NCBI RefSeq assembly: GCF_018687715.1
Contig: NC_056755.1
Coordinates: 36,041,001-36,105,000 of the forward strand
DNA: 64,000 nt
Reading direction: 5' to 3'
Origin: Carya illinoinensis
Taxonomy: Eukaryota > Streptophyta > Magnoliopsida > Fagales > Juglandaceae
A program made the position numbers and the translations under genes. The notes beneath the pieces are model-generated. The model did not search any database, was not told the DNA's origin, and saw only the letters and a list, made by a program, of their open reading frames with translations. Positions 46,785 through 57,604 of the stretch are shown in pieces; within the stretch, counting starts at the first letter, position 1; the number at the start of each line of letters is the position of its first letter.

Positions 46785-47340
46785 GTAACTACCATATTAG
46801 TTAAGTAAATTAAAATAACTAATTTTACGTAATAAGCTAATAAATAACAAATAACTAATAAATAACAAATGTGGCTAATAAATAACAATTAATCAATAAA
46901 TAACTAATAAAAAAACTAACAAATAACTAATAAATAAAAAATAACTAACAACTAACTAAAACCTAATGAATAACAAATAACTAGTAAATAATAAATAACT
47001 AAAAAAAAATAAATAGTATATAACTAATAAGTAACTAAGATATTAGTTAAGTAAATTAAAATAACTAATTTTCCGTAATAAGCTAATAAATAACAAATGT
47101 GGCTAATAAATAACAATTAACCAATAAAAAACTAATAAATAACAAATAACTAACAACTAACTAATACTAATGAATTACAAGTAAATAGTAAATAACAAAT
47201 AACTAAATAACAAATAAATAGTATATTACTAAAAAGTAACTAACATATTAGTTAACTAAATTAAAATAACTAATTTTACGTAATAAGCTAATAAATAACA
47301 AATGTGGCTCATAAATAACTAATAAATAACATACTAATAT
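46785..47340. repeat. AT-rich minisatellite, about 3 units
   Basis: ATTAGTTAAGTAAATTAAAA with TAATAAGCTAATAAATAACA recurs near 46795, 47043 and 47247 (spacing about 205-250 bp). AATAACTAATAAATAAC text fills 46500-47340 generally. It directly precedes the CACTA gene. Confidence 0.8.
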
Positions 47341-47771
47341 ATGTGTACGCTTGTAGTGTTATATACTAGATATTGTGTGACATTGCATGAATAACCGTAA
47401 ACCCATTTGGGAATCAGTGTACACTTAGGTGTCCACTAATTCTTGAATTGTCCAGTATGGATAGTTTTATACTAGACAATTTAGGATTATATTATGTATA
47501 TTACACATTTTTGTTACTCTTACTTCACACGTTTAGTTTGAAGTTTCGTTATCTTTCTCATTTGTTCTTCAGGTATACTGTTCATAAGGTCACAATCCCT
47601 TTCTGTGAACATGTATATTTGGAGAAGTATGAGGAGGTGCTATTGAAATTTCTACTGATAAGCAAAGTAATAGAGTGATGAAATTTGTGTAATATGGATA
47701 ATATAATCTCGAATGGGATATGAGCAATTACCTTTATAGAAACAAAAAAAAAAAAAGGTAGTGGAAATTAA

Positions 47772-50700
47772 ATGGACAAAAGTTGGATGCATCTTGGTGA
47801 TAGACTTGGAAAGAATTTAGTACCCTATGCACGTGAAGTAAGGACTTTCATTTATTTTGCTCGGGCCTCTGCTGAAAGTCGTGATTACATTAAGTATCCA
47901 TATCGAGGGTGTAAAAATCTGTGTGCTATAGGATTGGATGAAGTTGAAACTCATACATTTGTGAATAGTATGGATCTTGGGTATACTTGATGGCTACTAC
48001 ATGGTGAGCCATATGAATAGTCAATTGATGTTTTGTTCGGTCATTTGAACTATATGTGGCACATGAATGATGATATTGAGTGGAATGACGGTAATGGGGA
48101 GGATAAGATGGAGGAGATGTTGGGTGATATTGGTGCTTGTATGTTTATGGATGAAGTTGACGAGGATGCCTCAAGTGGCCGAGGGACTGATTAAGAGAAT
48201 TTCGCATCAATGTGGGAAGATGCATAGCGTGAGCTTATCCTGGCTATACAAAACACAGCAAAATGTCATTTATTGTATAGCTGCATCACATTAACTCATT
48301 GTGTGGGATGTCAATGAAAGCAATAAACATGTAATTGGACTTACTTAACGAGGTACTTCTTGAAGGTTCTGCCTTGTCGAAGAATTTTTATAAAGCAAAA
48401 CAGCTGAGAAAGGGATTAGAGTTTGAGTACAAGTCCATACATGCTTGTAAGAATAATTGTGTTCTATTTTGGAATGAGAATGAGGATAAACATGTTTGTC
48501 CTGTATGTGGAGAGTCGAGGTGGAAGGGTAAGAAAAATATCTTGGTGAAGATGTTCCCTTGAAACCTCAACTGCAAAGGCTATATATGTGTAAAAAAACA
48601 ACTTAAGATATGAGGTGGCATGAGGAGAAGAGAGTTAAGGATGACTGGAATATGAGGCACCCAGCTGACTCACTTGTGTGGCAATTTTTTGAAGAATAGT
48701 ACCCAGAGTTTGGCAACGAAGCTCGTAACGTGTGTTTAGGACATAACAGATGGGTTCAATCCATTTGGCAATATAAGTACAAGTTATAGCACTTGGTCCT
48801 TGGTATTGATTCTGTATAATCAACCACCATGGAGGTGCATGAAGGCGCCAAAAATTTTGTTAACTTTACTTATTCCCGGTTGAAGATACCCTAGGAATGA
48901 TATTGATGCATTCATGTAGCCGTTGATTGAAAAACTGAAAGATTTATTGGAAATAGGCATCAAAACTTATGATACATCCACTTCGACATCTTTTCAGATG
49001 CATGTTGTAGTAATGTGGATGATAAATGACTTTCCTGCATATGGAAATCCTTCCAGTTGGAGTACTAACGGGAAGTTAGCATGTTTAACATGTAAAAAAA
49101 ACTGTTACTGAGTGATTAAAATATTCCCAGAAGATGTGTTTCATATACCATTGACAGTATTTAGCAGCAAATCATGCATGAAGAAGAGAAGACGCTAAGT
49201 TTGATGGGAGGGTAGAGGACATAATTGCACCAAAGGATTTGTCTGAGGACGAGATAGTGGAACAACTAGTACATGTTAGAGTGAACAATTTTGGCAAAGG
49301 TCGGGAAAAGAACAAGAGAAAATGAGGCGCAACAGAATTGAATTGGACAAAACGTAGTATTTTCTTGACTTGCGGTATTAGTCTTTCTGCATGCTACAAC
49401 ATAGTTTGGATGTAATGCACATAGAGAAGAATATATGTGATAACATACTGGGTACATTGATGAGCATTAATAAAAAGACAAAGGATGAGATCAAGATGAG
49501 GAAAGATCTTAAGAGAATGATAATTAAACATAATCTTCATTTGTAGGTGGAAGGTATTAGAGTGGTCATGCCGCATGAAAGTTTTACGATGACCATGAAG
49601 GAGAGAATGGACTTCTGAAAATGGTTGTATGGTGTGAAGTTGCCAGATGATTATGCTTTAAATATCGGTAGATGAGTGAGCCCTGATGTACATGTTGACT
49701 GTCACATAGTTTAGTGGACTGAAAAGTCATAACTGTCTCATACTTTTGTAAAAGTTATTACCGGTGGGAATTCGTAGGAAGCTAACATCTAATATATGTT
49801 GTCATATCCGAACTCTGTATGTCTTTCAAGGATTTGTGCGCTTAGGTAGTAAATTGTGATATGTTGCAAAAGATGGAAGACGACATTACTACTATACTAT
49901 GTAAGTTCGACCAAATCTTTCTACCATCATTTTTTGATATAATGATCCACTTAGCAAAACATTTACCTCAAAAGATACTGTTGGGTGGACCAGTGCAGTT
50001 CCTTTGGATATATCCAGTTGAAAGATATTTGGGTCAACTGAAGTGCAGCATTGGGAATAAAGCCAGAACTGAGGATTTAATAGCAGAGGCCTATATACAC
50101 AATGAATGGTTGACATTTTGCTCTCTATATCTTTATGGTGTTAAGTCACTATTTAATCGTCAAGTGCGAAATGCCGATCTTGCTGCTCTGCCTCCTCTTA
50201 AGCTATCAGTGTTTTCCCAGAATGTATGACCTTTAGATGCACAAACGGGTTACGATTTAATTGATGGAAAGTTGGATAAAGTTCGGTGGTACGTGTTGAA
50301 TAATTGCCAGGAGATTAATGACTATCTCAGATATGTCGTTGCGTGCTTCGAATAATTATAGTTAAAAAAATTTAGCTATAACTTTTGTGCTCAAAATAAT
50401 ATTCTTTTGCACTTACATACAGTGAGCACATGAACAAACTTAGGACAGAAGGCATAGAGAATATAGAGGCAATACATGAAGAAGAATTTTCTAGATAGTT
50501 TGAACAATGTGTATGAACTAAAGTTACATATATGTTAAATTCTAGAACTTTTAATTTCTGGTAACTTTTAATAAGTTATACTATTTTAATTGTTAGATTT
50601 TGGAACCAGGTGCTCGTGAATTTCATGCATTGGCCCGTGGTCCCTCAAACAGAGCATTTTGATACATTGCATGCACAATTTGAGGTTATAGATTCCATAC

Positions 50701-51407
50701 TTTGGACAGTGAATGTAATAGAAATACTCAAAATTGTGGTGTATTGATCGAGGGGAGGCATGGAATAGATGATATTGACTTTTATAGTGTCATACATGGT
50801 ATTATCAAATTGAAATATCTGGGTGGGTCTGTAACATATGTCTTTAAATGTGGTTGGTGGGATCTAGGCTATGGTCAGGTTTTGATACATAGGAATAATC
50901 ACTTTATGAGTGTCAATACTACATCTAAATGGTACGAAAATGATCCATTTGTAATGACTTGTCAATTACCCAAGTTTATTACTTGATTGATTCATTGAAA
51001 GTCGCTGGTGATGATAATGGCAAGATAACTTGACGATTCATACAAAAATTTATTCCTTGAAATACATATGAATCTGGAACGTGTAAGGATTACGAGAATA
51101 GTGGAGATGAAGATGACACTTTGATTGTAGAGGCCTATCAGGAAGATGGAGAGCGTATTAACTTGTTTGTTGACCTTGGTGCACTTGAGTTACTTCCCTC
51201 ATGTAGAGATGACATCCCACCTATCCATCTCAACCCATCTGTATTAAATGATCATTCATTGAAGTAAGTGAGGAAGAAGAAGAAGAAGAAGAATCTAAGA
51301 ATAAAGTGGATAAGGAGGACGAAGAAGAGGATGACGACGACGACAAAGATGTTATTGAGGGAGATTCTAAAACGAGTATGGAAAATACATCCGAAGATGA
51401 AAAATAA
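47772..51407 (+). pseudogene. CACTA (En/Spm) TNP2-type transposase, decayed
   Basis: Domains of the CACTA transposase appear in the usual order with many stops and shifts. They are a transposase-associated domain at the ATG (MDKSWMHLGDRLGKNL, YPYRGCKN; 47772-47990), the TNP2/Transposase_21 region (HVCPVCGESRWK near 48490; DGFNPFGN near 48750; GNPSSWSTNGKLAC near 49060), DUF4218 (FFDIMIHLAKHLPQK, YPVERYLGQLK; 49900-50220), DUF4216 (FYSVIHGIIKLKYLG, ENDPFVMTCQ; 50700-50970), and a strongly acidic tail (51270-51404, runs of Glu and Asp) ending TAA. No CACTA terminal inverted repeats could be placed. Confidence 0.88.
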
Positions 51408-51505
51408 AAGTACTAAATATTTTATTCATATAGGTGACTATACAATATTATACTTTTCATAATTTATTCAAATTAGTTTTTTTTATCATATTAATCATTT
51501 TCAAG

Positions 51506-52215
51506 GATGTCGCCAAAACGATAACGAAGAAATGTGCCTCTACCAAGTTTCGAACCCATTGAGGATTCTCCACTTGAGGAATCTGCTACTGAAGAAGTTA
51601 ACACGCATGAGATAGACAGCTAGTTGACACGTACCAGTAAGGAAATATCGTTGACAATTAAGTATATTTTAATACTCTCAATAACTTTATAATTATAGTT
51701 ATACTATTATCTATTAGTTGATGCTCTCGCTCATCGCGGTTGTGGCTATACACGTGGCATCTCTTTTGAGAAAAACAGAAGGCACGGAAAAACCAAGATC
51801 ACCATTCTTGATAACTCAACTAGGGGAGTGGATGATAGTACAGTAGAGCTTTCCTCCTATATTGGCACAGTAGTCCATTTTATGTGCGATCATTGCGAGA
51901 TGATTTGAATGAGATTCAAGAGCTCGTTCGAAGTCGTGTGCTGGTGACTTTACTTTGAGAGTACATTTTTTCACCAAAATTAGTATATCATATTTTTGAC
52001 ATAATTCACTTATTAGGATGAATTCGAACTCGATTTCAACCGTAGCGAGGATTTGAGTACTGTAAATGAGTTGATAGCTACACTATTTCGACATCACAAG
52101 GAACAATGTCATGAATACTTCAAGAAGTTTGAGACGTTGGAAGAGGTTGCCATTTTGAGAAGATGAAGTTAGATGATTGGAGGAAGTATTGTGACTCGTG
52201 GTCGAATGTGCTTCC
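51506..52215 (+). pseudogene. CACTA second gene (TNPA/Transposase_24-like), decayed
   Basis: Short coding blocks match the small second gene of plant CACTA elements: GCGYTRGISFEKNRRHGKTK near 51740, DEFELDFNRSEDLSTVNELI near 52020, HHKEQCHEYFKKFETLEE near 52090 and DDWRKYCDSW near 52175. They are interrupted by introns or stops. The homology stops at about 52215, where the next module begins, so the 3' end of the element is lost. Confidence 0.75.
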
Positions 52216-52253
52216 AAGTGTAGAAGTGTCAAGTTGTATCAAGGATAAGTCCA

Positions 52254-54280
52254 GAATCGTATTCCACAGGGACAATGGGTTATCAAAGCGTATAAGAGAT
52301 TTGTGAGTAACAAATGAATCAAGTATGAGTGATGAAAATAAAATTCAAATGCAATGCAAAAAGATAATCGAAGTTGAAATTAGAGGCTCTTAAGAATAAC
52401 AAATTAACGAACACTTGGGTTGGGTATGAGACTCTTTATTTCGGATTCTAGATAATTTTCTCGATTAACAATCCAGTCAAGGCATTGATAAACGGAAGAT
52501 AAAAAGCTAAGCTCAAGTTTTGCAATATTTTCCTAAGGGATTCTCTACTTTACTAGTCAAACACACATTAACAAACAACTGAGAGAGGCCTTGATAGTTT
52601 TAAAGCTTTTGTTGTGCCTTACGTCAACAACAAAACAAGAGCAAGAGCCACAATCTATTTTCAATTCAAATCCGACTAGTAATATAGAGTGATCATCATT
52701 TATCGACAAAATATTGCACTATATTAGAATCCAAAACAAATCAAGCTTCATTCCACAACCCAAGCTTCAAAAATTAGCTACGCATGATAATTATAACAAC
52801 AAAGATTAATCTATTTAAAGCCATAACAAAATCTAAGAGCAAAAATAAACCCAAAATAAAAATGAGCCTAAACGAAGGAGAAATCGCAGCACAGGAAAAA
52901 AATAAAACCAAAGAAATAAAAGTCAAAGGAAAAAAGAAAAGAATGAAAACGGAAATGGAGAGAAAAAAAAACTACCGAAGGCCAAAATAAAAACTGTCCG
53001 AAGAGGCCAAAACTAAACTGCAGAGAGAAAAAAATGAAGAACAACCCAGAAGAAAAATGAAGAAGCAACCGAACTAGAAAATGAAATCTAGCCGAAGGTC
53101 TCGCAACCACTAAGAAACGAAGAAGCAGTAATACAAAATGGAAGGAAAAAAAAAACAATAAAACTAAACATCCCGAGAGAGAGAGTTCCGTCTCCAACGA
53201 AAAAGACTCGGCCCAAAACTAAGAACGAGTAAAAAAACCAAAATGATAACCGACTGAAAGCTGTCCGTAAAGCTTCAAAGTGTAAAGAAGCAAAAAGGTT
53301 AAACATTCCCCTGCCGCCTCACGGTCTGAACTGCAGGAAAATAAAAATAAGAACTACTCCTACTGCCTAACGAAAGTAACCCAACAATAAAACTCAAAAG
53401 TCAAAAATAATGAAACCGAGAGAGAGAGAGCAGGCCTTCCACAGACTCCCTGTTCTACAACGTTAACGAAAAAAGAAAGGAAGAACAAAATGTAAAGTAA
53501 GAAAAAAAAAACCCAGCCGACTGAAAGCTGAAAAAGAGGACGTAAAACAATCCAAAAATGAAAGAAGCTGCCTTCCGTCTATACGAAAAGAAAAGAAAAA
53601 CTAAAGACTGCTGCGCCGGAGACTCCAACAAAAACAGAGTTGTAAATAAAATGAAAACCAGCCGCTTGCTACTAAACGAAAAAGAAAGGAAATAAAAACT
53701 CTGCACTACTCTACTCCTAGGTCTGGAAAAACCTCCAGCCGTATAAAAACAATTTGAAAAGTAAAGAGTCAAAAGCCAGCCCCGTTCCTGCTGCTGCTTT
53801 TCGCTAGCTTTTAAACAAAAAGAAAATAAGTAAAAACTCCTCTGCCGCTGCACGTTCAGCCATCCAAAAAAGAAAGAAGAATGATTGTGCTGCACAACGT
53901 GATATGCTCCAGCATGTGTGAATGGGTGTGAGTGCTATCCGAAGGCTGCTGTCTGCTATGTTTGCACTTTTCTGCATGTGTGCTGTGTCCAACGTGATGA
54001 TGCATGTGTGAGTTGCTATGGTCTGAATGATGCTGCATGTGTGCTGTCCATGTGGGTTTGTTGCTGCACGTTCATCTATTCGAAAAAGAAGAACAAATCT
54101 ACTGTCCTGCATGTGTGAGCTGGTGTGAGTCTGAATGAGTGTCTTCTTGCTGCTGTACAGCGTGTGTGAGCTGGTGTGAGTGGCTGCTGTCCATGTGGTG
54201 CTCGAGTGAGTGGTTGCAGTCCGAATGATTTTCTTTCTGCATGTGTGAGTTGGTGTGATCCGAATGATGCTGCATTTGAT
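52254..54280 (-). other. Gypsy-like non-coding module 2, strand-biased
   Basis: The minus strand at 52273-52254 reads GTCCCTGTGGAATACGATTC, the same phrase type as the modules at 19393 and 35768. From about 52780 to 53880 the plus strand is very rich in A and G (AAAGAAAAG, CCGAAG, GAAGAAG). Frames seen across it are low-complexity artefacts. It may be the body of a non-autonomous (LARD-like) LTR element with its coding region missing. Confidence 0.4.
53890..54280. repeat. Imperfect GCTGCATGTGTGAG repeats
   Basis: GCATGTGTGAGTTGGTGTGA, GTCTGAATGATGCTGC and CTGTCCATGTG recur in shuffled order about eight times. It follows the purine-rich tract directly. Confidence 0.7.
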
Positions 54281-55534
54281 CTCTATTAGATGAGATTCTA
54301 TAAAACCATAATCAATTTCTCTATTTTCTCATAGGTCCCATTCTTTCTTTCCTTCCATAAATGCCCTACAATATATAAATGAAATGATATTATAATTTAA
54401 GTATTTCAAGGGCAAATATGAGACTTTGATGTGCAAAAATATTGGCATCAATTAATTTGACATTCAATATTAGAATTTGATGCATAATTAAGTGTTCAAT
54501 CCTTATTTGATAAAATAAATCACTCATTTAAACAACTTAATTATGCAATTCTAACCCTTTATCATATTGTGATCTTTTCGCAAGTCTAGATTATCTGGTG
54601 TTGCCTAGCTACAAATGGAGGAGGAAGGCTGGGCAGCAAAAGTTAGGCCACAGGCTCTACAATTGTGTTGCCTAGCTCACTCTCCCCACCTGTGTTCTCT
54701 CAAGAACTAAAAACAATACTAAGAACAAAACTCCATTCCCTCAGAGGTGTAGAACACCTCTCCCTTTTATAGCCATTTTGTGCGTCCAAAATAAGGAAAG
54801 AAACAAAACTCATCTCTTAGCCACGTGCGTGTGTCGGTCAAAAAAGTAAGAAAAGAAAATGTTGGCCTTGCTTGTGTGTAAGAACCACCAAGGTCTGCCA
54901 CTTTGCACGTGTCTTTAGTGGAGCTTGCAAAATGCCAAAACCCAGCGTCTCGTCCCCTATTCTGCACCTACGCCTCTTTTCATTCTAGCGTACTTTTCTT
55001 TTTCTTTTCATTTTTGCCTCCTCGCGTCCCCAGCCAATAGCACGTCTATGTTGCATAGCTCCTATAGGCGTGCTTTCCTCTCCTGCATTGTTGTCTTTCC
55101 CGTTTCAGCCCCAACACCCATAGCACGTATACTCCAGCCCCTGCCGTTTGTTACCTACGCCAAGTCCTTGGGCTGTCGTGGCTGTACATGCTCTGCTTAG
55201 GCATGTTGCATCCCATACATTTTACTGCCCACAACAGTCATCCTCAAACCAAAACCTTATTGTGGTTCCATTTGATTTTGTCGCAAGTGCTTTTCTCCAT
55301 TTTCCAAGTCTTCCATGCGTGATCAGTTGTCTTCATTTGTTCTTTTTTGTATCTTCCAGCGTGCGCCCTCCTCTTTCTTTATTTCCTTTTCGTGTGCAAC
55401 ATCTGTCTTTGTGGGTTGCTGGGGCAACGCATGCGTGCTACTGGAAGTGAAGGTGCTGCTGTGGAGGTGTTGGGCTTACAGAGGAGTGGTGGTGCATGGA
55501 GTTGGGTAACTAGACAAAAATGAAAAATAAAATA
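54281..55534. other. Non-coding; possible minus-strand LTR promoter
   Basis: No gene was recognised. On the minus strand at 54771-54764 there is TATAAAAG within GGCTATAAAAGGGAG, followed by a leader-like sequence. Together with the dispersed repeat to the right, this could be the 5' LTR side of module 2. Edges could not be fixed. Confidence 0.35.
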
Positions 55535-55735
55535 TTAAAAGTCCTGTGCATGAAATATTATTAAATTACAAGTATTAAAATTAAGCATAAATTATGCTAT
55601 TATTCAATTTAAATCACAACTTAAATTTATGCCTATTAATCAATTTTTATATCTAAAACCAATAATAAAATAATAAAACAATTAAAAATACAGTAGTTTT
55701 AAATGTATAAAATATCCAATAATGCAGTTCAATCA
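55535..55735. repeat. Dispersed repeat, copy 2
   Basis: This is similar to 35410-35630 over about 200 bp, in the same orientation. It marks the right edge of module 2. Confidence 0.65.
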
Positions 55736-55739
55736 CTAT

Positions 55740-56010
55740 GTTTACAAATTTCTCGGCCCAAAATGGCTCGGAAACAAGCATAGGCCATTTTCGGCCTAGT
55801 ACATGTCTTTCGGGGTCTAGAAACGTGTTCTATGCCTAGAGGACTGAGTGACCCATTTGGGCAAGGCGGGGTGAGGAAGGATAGGCCCTAACCCCAAACA
55901 CATGAATGGGGGGCCCCGCACCCATGTGCTAGGGGGGAAAACCCCACCCCACGCCCATGTGAGGGCGGGTTGTTGGATGGGGGTCCCCTGCCCCGTAGTA
56001 TGCAGGTAGC
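55740..56010. other. GC-rich non-coding patch
   Basis: This short GC-rich stretch has CCCCGCACCCATGTG and CCCACGCCCATGTGAG near-repeats and no coding content. Its origin is unknown. Confidence 0.5.
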
Positions 56011-56014
56011 ACCC

Positions 56015-56198
56015 CCAATTGATTGAACTTGGAAAGGTTGTTGCACTACTCTTCCTCTTCAGCCAATTATCTAGGCTATGGTTGTCCAGATACTTGTAGA
56101 CAAGAAGTTTTTAATTATCACTGAAATTACAGTAGAGCAACTTCACTATGTTGGCATGTCGAATTGAACTAAGTATTTTGACTTATGCCAGAATTTCT
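56015..56198 (-). pseudogene. Receptor-kinase fragment (subdomains III-V)
   Basis: On the minus strand this reads VKILSSIRHANIVKLLYC, a stop, then LLVYKYLDNHSLDNWLK. It aligns with 58250-58470 of the LRR-RLK pseudogene, including the non-coding-strand phrase ATGTTGGCAT. Two stops are in frame. It is a separate, diverged paralogous copy, cut off at about 56200 where hexokinase sequence begins. Confidence 0.82.
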
Positions 56199-56294
56199 TT
56201 TACAAGCACTAGATGATGAGAGTTTAAACCCTGGAGAACAGGTCAACTCCTGCGAAATCTTAATCATGCCTTAAATACATCTATGCTTATTTGA

Positions 56295-56486
<192 letters not shown>

Positions 56487-56765
56487 TAAAACCTCACAGT
56501 TGGAGTGGAATGTTTAATAATTTGATTATTTGATTTTCTTGCATGAATCAAGTGGTAGCCTTTATCACCTAGTCTAGTGAATTTCAATACAAATTCAAAT
56601 CATTAATGCGACTATGAAGGTCAGTGCTTGAATTTATGCCTGTTGTCAAAATTTTTTTTGGTTCTATATGTCATATTTGGTTCCCATTATAGACGAAGCC
56701 ACAAGAGGGGCCATAGGGCTCCCCCAAAGAGTAGTAGACTATAGAGAAACCAGAAAGAAGAGCCT

Positions 56766-56784
56766 CCCCCCCCCCCCCCCCCCC
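56766..56784. repeat. C19 homopolymer
   Basis: Nineteen C in a row lie within an intron of the hexokinase relic. The length may be a sequencing approximation. Confidence 0.8.
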
Positions 56785-57082
56785 AATAAAAAATGTAGCA
56801 AACATAAAGAAATTGTGGGTGATTTCCCCCGTCACCCTATCTGAGATGTCTATTTTTTTTTTAACTCGGATTCCTTGTTAATTGAATTGTGGGGTAGTTT
56901 TGTGTAAGTTTTGTTGATGTAAAATATTTAGCACTCCAGACATGTTTGCGATGCATCATGACAAATCTTCAGATCTGAGAGTGGTTGGGAGCAAATTGAA
57001 GGATGTCTTAGAGGTATTAAAAGTGGTCCAAATTGTTGGCGGAAATTTTATTTACATTATTGAACCTTAGAAATTGGTTTCA

Positions 57083-57205
57083 TTTTTCCTCTTTTTTTTG
57101 ATAAGTGGGTTTCATTTTTTTTTTTTTTGGGTAAAGTAATAAGAATTTCATTAAAAATTGTGAAAGGTGCATTCCAAGCACATCTAGATGTGTACAAAGG
57201 AGTCA
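57083..57205 (-). mobile_element. Short LINE/SINE-like 3' tail
   Basis: T runs followed by GGGTAAAGTAATAAGAATTT, ATTAAAAATTG and a CACATCTAGATGTGTACAAA end look like the reverse of a poly-A-tailed retroposon 3' end. It lies inside a hexokinase intron. CATTTTTC near both edges could be a target duplication. The family is not identified. Confidence 0.3.
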
Positions 57206-57604
57206 TTTTTCTTTCTATATATATTTGTTTATGTTAGAAGAAGAAAAGGATTCAAAATAACTCAATCTTTTGTGTAATGCTTTTTCCAGAGAGGAATTCT
57301 TATGTTTAGTTTGGTGTTTTGGATGACATTTAAAAAAAAAAAAAAACAAATCTTTTCCTAATTCAATGGACCTTATACTTAATTTTTTCTCTGTTAGATA
57401 TCGAATACCTCTCTGAAAATGAGAAAAGTCATTGTGGAGCTTTGTGTCATTGTTACCTCACATGGGGCTACCTATCCGCTGTTGGAATCTTCCATATCCT
57501 CAATAAATTGGGTAGAGACACTATTAGGGATGGAGAGAAGCAGAAGTCGGTTATAGGGATAGATGGGGAAAGCATTTCAGTTGCCGCATTCTTCTCTCCA
57601 TTTT

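Noticed and set aside
52868..53895. Minus-strand Phe/Ser-rich frames
   Set aside because: Artefacts of the purine-rich strand bias; no conserved motif.
54925..55509. Short plus-strand frames with many Phe, Leu and Ser
   Set aside because: No domain, no splice logic, and in a repeat-derived module.
56766..56784. C19 tract as a functional site
   Set aside because: Homopolymer in a dead intron; length may be a sequencing artefact.
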